9,095 nucleotides of DNA, from assembly GCA_021811305.1 (NCBI GenBank), contig JAJZPD010000027.1, positions 1 to 9,095 of the forward strand. The letters run 5' to 3'. Positions within the stretch are counted from its first letter, which is position 1. Every line of letters starts with the position of its first letter. A model generated the notes under the pieces. It did not search any database. It saw only the letters and a program-made list of their open reading frames with translations, and was not told where the DNA came from. The position numbers were made by a program, and so were the translations under genes. This document shows positions 5,554 through 9,095 of this stretch, one piece after another. The stretch comes from a bacterium. GTDB taxonomy: Bacteria > Patescibacteriota > Minisyncoccia > UBA6257 > Colwellbacteraceae.

Positions 5554-6024
5554 ATGCTTAAAAACTGGAAATTTAAAAGGGCGGCGGAGGTCTTATTCAT
5601 CGCCTCTTTCTTAGGATTAGTCGACATGGCGTACCTAACCGAGGCGCACTATAGCGGGTCGGCTTTAGTCTGCGCCGCGATCTCCAAGTGCAACTTGGTG
5701 ACGACGAGCGCCTTTTCGTCGATCCTCGGCGTGCCGGTTGCGCTCTTAGGACTGGCTTTTTATCTAGCCATACTTTCCGGCTTAGCCTTTTATTTTTTTA
5801 ACGAAAAACGGCGTCCGGTTCTAATTACGCTGGCGGCGATCTCCGGCCTAGCTTCGCTTTTCTCGCTGTATCTTATTTATATCCAAGCCACCGAACTGCG
5901 GGCCTTCTGCCAGTACTGCTTGCTCTCTGATGCTTTGACTTTTGTTATTTTTTATCTGCTTGCCAGGCAGCTTCGACAGAAGGAGGAGAGTTTTCCACAG
6001 ATGGAAGATGCTATAATGGAATAG
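5554..6024 (+). CDS. VKOR-family membrane disulfide-forming enzyme
   Basis: Bacterial VKOR homologues do the job of DsbB: they pass electrons from a periplasmic thioredoxin-like partner to quinone, generating disulfides for exported proteins. Seen in 156 residues: a first membrane helix (about 11-29), a loop with C40 and C46 (VCAAISKCNLV), the conserved SSILGVPVALLGLAFYLAI into helix 2 (about 56-80), helix 3 (about 89-111), and the active-site pair C119-Q-Y-C122 at the start of helix 4 (to about 137). All four functional cysteines and the Ser-x-x-Gly-x-Pro block are present. There is no fused thioredoxin domain, and no DsbA-like partner with a signal peptide is in the window. The TAG stop overlaps the next start (TAGTG), showing translational coupling with tspO. 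No ribosome-binding site. Confidence 0.93.
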   Translation: MLKNWKFKRAAEVLFIASFLGLVDMAYLTEAHYSGSALVCAAISKCNLVTTSAFSSILGVPVALLGLAFYLAILSGLAFYFFNEKRRPVLITLAAISGLASLFSLYLIYIQATELRAFCQYCLLSDALTFVIFYLLARQLRQKEESFPQMEDAIME

Positions 6025-6485
6025 TGAAGTTAAGCTACGTCGTCATACCGTTCTTGGTTTTGCTGGTAGCTGTCATTGGAAGTTGGATTACGAAGGGCGG
6101 AATGCTCTGGTACGAGTCGATCCTCCTCCCGTCCTGGACTCCTCCGGGGTGGGTAATTAGCGCTGTCTGGAGCATAATCTTTGTTCTTGCCGCCTGGGCT
6201 GCCGTTTTAACCTGGGAGAAGAAGAGAAATAAGCGCCGCCCTTATCTCATAGGATTATTTGTGCTGAACGGATTGCTCAATATCGGCTGGAGCTACTTGT
6301 TTTTCGGACTGCACAACCTGGCTGCTTCTTTCGGAGAAATGATGGTCTTGGAGGCGACGGTCCTGCTGCTTTTGGACGGCATGCGCACCGTCGGAAAAAA
6401 GGTCGCTTACTTTCTCCTCCCTTATGCCTTATGGGTTCCCTTCGCCACGGCGCTGACATACGAGATCGTCAGGCTTAACAGCTAA
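6024..6485 (+). CDS. tspO: TspO/MBR family membrane protein
   Basis: TspO proteins (bacterial relatives of the mitochondrial translocator protein) bind porphyrins and sterol-like ligands and are tied to redox or stress responses; the molecular activity is debated. 153 residues, normal length, with five membrane segments (about 4-22, 43-64, 74-95, 104-120, 127-147). Seen: LPSWTPPGWVISAVWSIIF (35-53), LNIGWSYLFFG (85-95), and LPYALWVPFATALTYEIVRLN (132-152), all family blocks; the Trp and Pro content fits. The GTG start at 6024 shares its G with the VKOR stop codon, so translation is coupled. The surface protein begins 12 bp downstream. Pairing of VKOR and TspO suggests membrane redox work in common, but that is inference. 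Confidence 0.94.
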   Translation: MKLSYVVIPFLVLLVAVIGSWITKGGMLWYESILLPSWTPPGWVISAVWSIIFVLAAWAAVLTWEKKRNKRRPYLIGLFVLNGLLNIGWSYLFFGLHNLAASFGEMMVLEATVLLLLDGMRTVGKKVAYFLLPYALWVPFATALTYEIVRLNS

Positions 6486-6496
6486 AATAATCAAGC

Positions 6497-9095
6497 ATGC
6501 CAATGCTTCGCTTCTTCTCAAAAACACTTCTGCCGACGGCCGCCGCGGTCGCCGTAGTCTTTTCATTTATTACAGCCGCATTGGCCGCTGCAACCGTTAC
6601 GCCGGCAACAGGCGGCTCGGCTATCTCGGCCGATACGACTGGCGGAACTTTTACTTCGCTAACCGGGCCGATTCTAACCGAGGGCGCAAACGGAGATATC
6701 AGTACGGGCACAATCATATTCAACGTTCCGTCCGGATTCGTTTTTAGCACTACGACTAACAGCGTTACCGCCACGCGCAGCAATGTGGGCGGCAACTGTG
6801 GCGGGTCACGTGCACTACTAATTAACGGCGCAACTTCGCAAACCGTGACGCCGACTCAGACTACCATTACCATTTCCATAACGCGCTCCTCCTCTGGCGG
6901 CTGCATTAATGCCATCACCTGGTCCGGAATCCAAGTGCGGCCGTCGGCCGGAACGCCGCTCGCCACGGGGAATATTACGAAGAGCGGAACGTCGGTCATC
7001 AACAATGTGACAGGCACGACCAATTTCGGAACATTGGCCGAGGTTCCGGGAATCAAAAATAAAGCAGTTTTCACGGTTCAGCCATCGAGTTCCGCCACCG
7101 TCAATGCCGATTTCTCAATTAAGCCGACCGTGGCGATCGAAGACCAGTTCGGCAACATCGAGACCGCGGATAATGTTTCGACCGTGACGCTTGTCCCAAA
7201 GCTTTCCACAGAGACTTGCTCCGGCGTTAACGGCACCGGGACACTGACTTCCACTCCTGCCGCCAGCACTTCGACCGTCTCTTCCGGAATAATCGCTTAT
7301 ACCGCGATGAGCTACTCTTACGGAGAGAGCATTAAGATCTGCGCTACTTCTCCCGGAATAACCTCGGCTTTAAGCAATGCTATAACGGTAAGCAACCCCG
7401 TCCCAACCATCTCGGCCATTTCTCCGACCTCGACCACTGCCGGGGGATCGAACTTCACCCTGACTGTCACCGGCACCAACTTTGTCTCGAACTCGGTGGT
7501 CAACATCAACGGCTCCCCGAGAGCCACCACCTTCGCTTCTTCTACCCAAATTTCGGCCACCATCCTCGCTGCAGACATTGCCTCCTCAGGAACATCCTCG
7601 ATCACCGTCACCAACCCGACCCCAGGAGGAGGAACCTCAAACTCCCTTACTCTTACCGTCACTAACCCCGTCCCAACCATCTCGGCCATTTCTCCGACCT
7701 CGACCACTGCCGGGGGATCGAACTTCACCCTGACTGTCACCGGCACCAACTTTGTCTCGAACTCGGTGGTCAACATCAACGGCTCCCCGAGAGCCACCAC
7801 CTTCGCTTCTTCTACCCAAATTTCGGCCACCATCCTCGCTGCAGACATTGCCTCCTCAGGAACATCCTCGATCACCGTCACCAACCCGACCCCAGGAGGA
7901 GGAACCTCAAACTCTCTCACCCTTACCGTCACCGCTCCTGCTCCGTCGGCAACGCAATTCGTCATAATTCCGCCCGCGGATGGGACGGTTGATGCGCCGA
8001 TTACGGTGACGATCGAGGCTCGGCTGGCATCGGGGACGGTAGACGCCACTTATAACGGCGGAGTTACTTTAAACGTCTCCGGCTCGGCTACCGGCGGAGG
8101 ACTGGTTAACATTACTAATGGCACTGGAACGAAAAATATCGCCGATACGGTCGCCGAGACCGTCGATCTTTCATTAACAGACACCGAGGGAACTGGATTA
8201 AGCGTCACCTCGACTGCGCAGGCGGTCTTTGCGCCGGGGGCAGTCACGCAGTTTATTTTGAGCCACCCCGGAAGCATCATTGCCGGCGACCGCGCGGCTT
8301 ACGCGGTCAGCCGAGCCGACCGGTATGGAAACTTGGTAACTGCCGCAACTAGTACGGTTTATCCCTACAGCAACTCAACCAGCACCAGTAAAAAATTTTA
8401 CGACTCGGCAGCAGGTGGTAACATTATTACTTCGATAAGCATATCCTCCGGAACCTCGTCGGCCGCTTTCTGGTATTACGATACCCTCGCCGGAATGCCG
8501 ACCATCACCGCCTCCGACAATTCCTCCGCCCCCGACGGCGCGGCAGGCATAACCGACGCGACCGACGCGCTGCAAATCAATCCTGGACCGGCTGCGACGT
8601 TTTTCTTGAATCACCCGGGAATGATTGCCGCCGGGACGCGTGCCGGATACGCGGTGAACCGAAGAGATTCGTTCGGCAATGCGGTTACTTTGAGCGATCA
8701 GACCGTTTATCTATACGCTTCGCCGGTTAGCGGTACGGGCAGCTTCTTTTCTACCGCCACCGGTACCTCGCCGCTCGTTTCGGTGGCGATTCCTAACGGA
8801 GCCGCCTCAACAAACTTTTGGTATGAAGAGGCGACTTCCGGCGTTTATACCATCACCGCCTCCGACAATTCCTCCGCCCCCGACGGCGCGGCAGGGATCG
8901 CTGATGCGACCGACTCCTTAACAGTTTCCTCCGCGCCGATCGTGGCTACTAGGCTTGTGATCCTTTCTCCGGGACCGGCAACAGTTGACGCTCCCGCCTC
9001 CGTCACCATCCGCGCCGAAGACGACTCTGGCAACTTGGATACGACCTTTAACGGCAGCGTCACCCTGAATGTCTCCGGCTCGGCTACCGGCGGGG
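6497..9095 (+). CDS. Giant secreted repeat protein with IPT/TIG and Ig-like repeats, 3' end missing
   Basis: The frame runs without a stop from ATG 6497 to the window end, 866 codons visible. Signal peptide: MPMLRFFSKTLLP then a hydrophobic Ala/Val/Phe stretch (about 14-30) ending ALA-A, with likely cleavage after A30. Region 1 (about 31-299) is Thr/Ser/Gly-rich and holds all four visible cysteines (C101, C136, C241, C282), likely two disulfides. Then come two IPT/TIG-like repeats (300-389 and 390-479; PTISAISPTSTTAGG, TVTGTNF, ITVTNPTPGG). Next are Ig/invasin-like repeats: A1 (485-581), B1 (582-698), B2 (699-816) and A2 (from 817, cut). Composition and repeats indicate a cell-surface fibre or adhesin. 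No anchor is visible; it would be at the missing C-terminus. An ATG at 6503 could also start it. It follows tspO by 12 bp, so probably is read from the same operon. Specific binding target unknown. Confidence 0.88.
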   Translation, partial: MPMLRFFSKTLLPTAAAVAVVFSFITAALAAATVTPATGGSAISADTTGGTFTSLTGPILTEGANGDISTGTIIFNVPSGFVFSTTTNSVTATRSNVGGNCGGSRALLINGATSQTVTPTQTTITISITRSSSGGCINAITWSGIQVRPSAGTPLATGNITKSGTSVINNVTGTTNFGTLAEVPGIKNKAVFTVQPSSSATVNADFSIKPTVAIEDQFGNIETADNVSTVTLVPKLSTETCSGVNGTGTLTSTPAASTSTVSSGIIAYTAMSYSYGESIKICATSPGITSALSNAITVSNPVPTISAISPTSTTAGGSNFTLTVTGTNFVSNSVVNINGSPRATTFASSTQISATILAADIASSGTSSITVTNPTPGGGTSNSLTLTVTNPVPTISAISPTSTTAGGSNFTLTVTGTNFVSNSVVNINGSPRATTFASSTQISATILAADIASSGTSSITVTNPTPGGGTSNSLTLTVTAPAPSATQFVIIPPADGTVDAPITVTIEARLASGTVDATYNGGVTLNVSGSATGGGLVNITNGTGTKNIADTVAETVDLSLTDTEGTGLSVTSTAQAVFAPGAVTQFILSHPGSIIAGDRAAYAVSRADRYGNLVTAATSTVYPYSNSTSTSKKFYDSAAGGNIITSISISSGTSSAAFWYYDTLAGMPTITASDNSSAPDGAAGITDATDALQINPGPAATFFLNHPGMIAAGTRAGYAVNRRDSFGNAVTLSDQTVYLYASPVSGTGSFFSTATGTSPLVSVAIPNGAASTNFWYEEATSGVYTITASDNSSAPDGAAGIADATDSLTVSSAPIVATRLVILSPGPATVDAPASVTIRAEDDSGNLDTTFNGSVTLNVSGSATGG
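7394..7933 (+). repeat. Two 270-bp tandem repeats, 266/270 identical
   Basis: Unit 1 is 7394-7663, unit 2 is 7664-7933; each encodes one 90-residue IPT/TIG-like domain. The first 251 bp are identical. The four differences (7645/7915, 7648/7918, 7651/7921, 7663/7933) all lie in the last 19 bp and all are synonymous. Sequence before unit 1 and after unit 2 continues with only loose similarity. Confidence 0.97.
7949..8239 (+). repeat. Ig-like repeat A1 (second copy starts at 8945)
   Basis: Encodes ATQFVIIPP...TVDAP...NGGVTLNVSGSATGGG. The same block returns at 8945-9095 (ATRLVILSP...TVDAP...NGSVTLNVSGSATGG), with about 32 of 50 residues identical and no gap. At DNA level 23 bp are exact: 8075-8097 and 9071-9093, offset 996 bp. 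Resembles bacterial Ig-like (Big_1/invasin-type) domains. Confidence 0.8.
8240..8944 (+). repeat. Ig-like repeats B1 and B2 in tandem
   Basis: B1 (8240-8590) and B2 (8591-8944) share the pattern F-L-x-HPG-x-I-A-A/G-G...AYAV-x-R-x-D-x-G-N...VY-x-Y...F-W-Y...TITASDNSSAPDGAAG. A 47-bp stretch is exact: 8501-8547 and 8849-8895, offset 348 bp, while the rest has diverged, so identity is patchy along the unit. Confidence 0.85.
8945..9095 (+). repeat. Ig-like repeat A2, cut by the window end
   Basis: Second A-type unit, starting 996 bp (332 codons) after A1 and ending with the window in the GSATGGG block. Its return after two B units suggests that an A-B-B block of 332 codons repeats further downstream. 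Confidence 0.75.

Noticed and set aside
6012..6017. TATAAT near the end of the VKOR gene as a tspO or surface-protein promoter
   Set aside because: It has no -35 match at proper spacing and would start transcription at about 6024, on the tspO start codon itself; translational coupling explains expression better.
7394..7933. Tandem repeats as a CRISPR array
   Set aside because: Units are 270 bp, contiguous without spacers and keep an open reading frame with synonymous differences; no cas genes are present.
7318..8049. 243-residue open frame on the minus strand with an internal duplication
   Set aside because: It is the complement of the TIG-like repeats of the surface protein. Its repetition mirrors the DNA repeat, the product has no recognisable fold, and the + strand frame runs unbroken for 866 codons with a signal peptide.

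Overview
The window (about 9.1 kb, roughly half G+C) looks like a chromosomal segment of an uncultivated Patescibacteria/CPR bacterium, probably Parcubacteria-like. The clues are small compact genes with 0-20 bp gaps or overlaps, almost no Shine-Dalgarno sequences, an A/T-rich intergenic patch of 'aaatccgaaa' units, a long-form nucleoside diphosphate kinase, a stand-alone LUD protein and a very large secreted Thr/Ser-rich repeat protein. This placement is inference; there is no rRNA or marker gene in the window. The standard code fits: ten genes end in TAA (6) or TAG (4), none in TGA. No transposase, integrase, CRISPR array or tRNA was seen.

All genes are on the + strand. 1-453 is the 3' part of ndk. 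454-950 has no protein gene: first an imperfect inverted repeat (454-588) with a small hairpin, then what looks like an independent structured RNA gene of about 180 nt (718-899) with a TATAAT box, a perfect 10-bp closing helix and an intrinsic terminator. I could not assign it to a known RNA family; it is the best candidate here for something undescribed.

951-3694 is a tight cluster: a small CPHC thioredoxin-like protein, a LUD-domain protein, exonuclease VII large subunit (xseA) with an N-terminal HRDC domain that is not part of the usual enzyme, and exonuclease VII small subunit (xseB). A hairpin and a promoter follow. 3774-4815 is a dCMP deaminase overlapping a P-loop kinase of the nucleotide/dephospho-CoA kinase type, probably a deoxynucleotide metabolism pair. 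4876-5502 is an alkyladenine DNA glycosylase (mpg). Together ndk, the deaminase, the kinase, XseAB and Mpg give the region a nucleotide-supply and DNA-repair theme.

5554-9095 changes to the cell envelope: a VKOR-family disulfide-forming membrane protein, a TspO/MBR membrane protein starting on the VKOR stop codon, and 12 bp later a signal-peptide protein that runs off the window end (866 codons visible). That protein has a cysteine-containing N-terminal region, two nearly identical 90-residue IPT/TIG-like repeats, and Ig-like repeats in the order A-B-B-A. VKOR may help oxidise cysteines of exported proteins such as this one; that link is inferred from gene order only.
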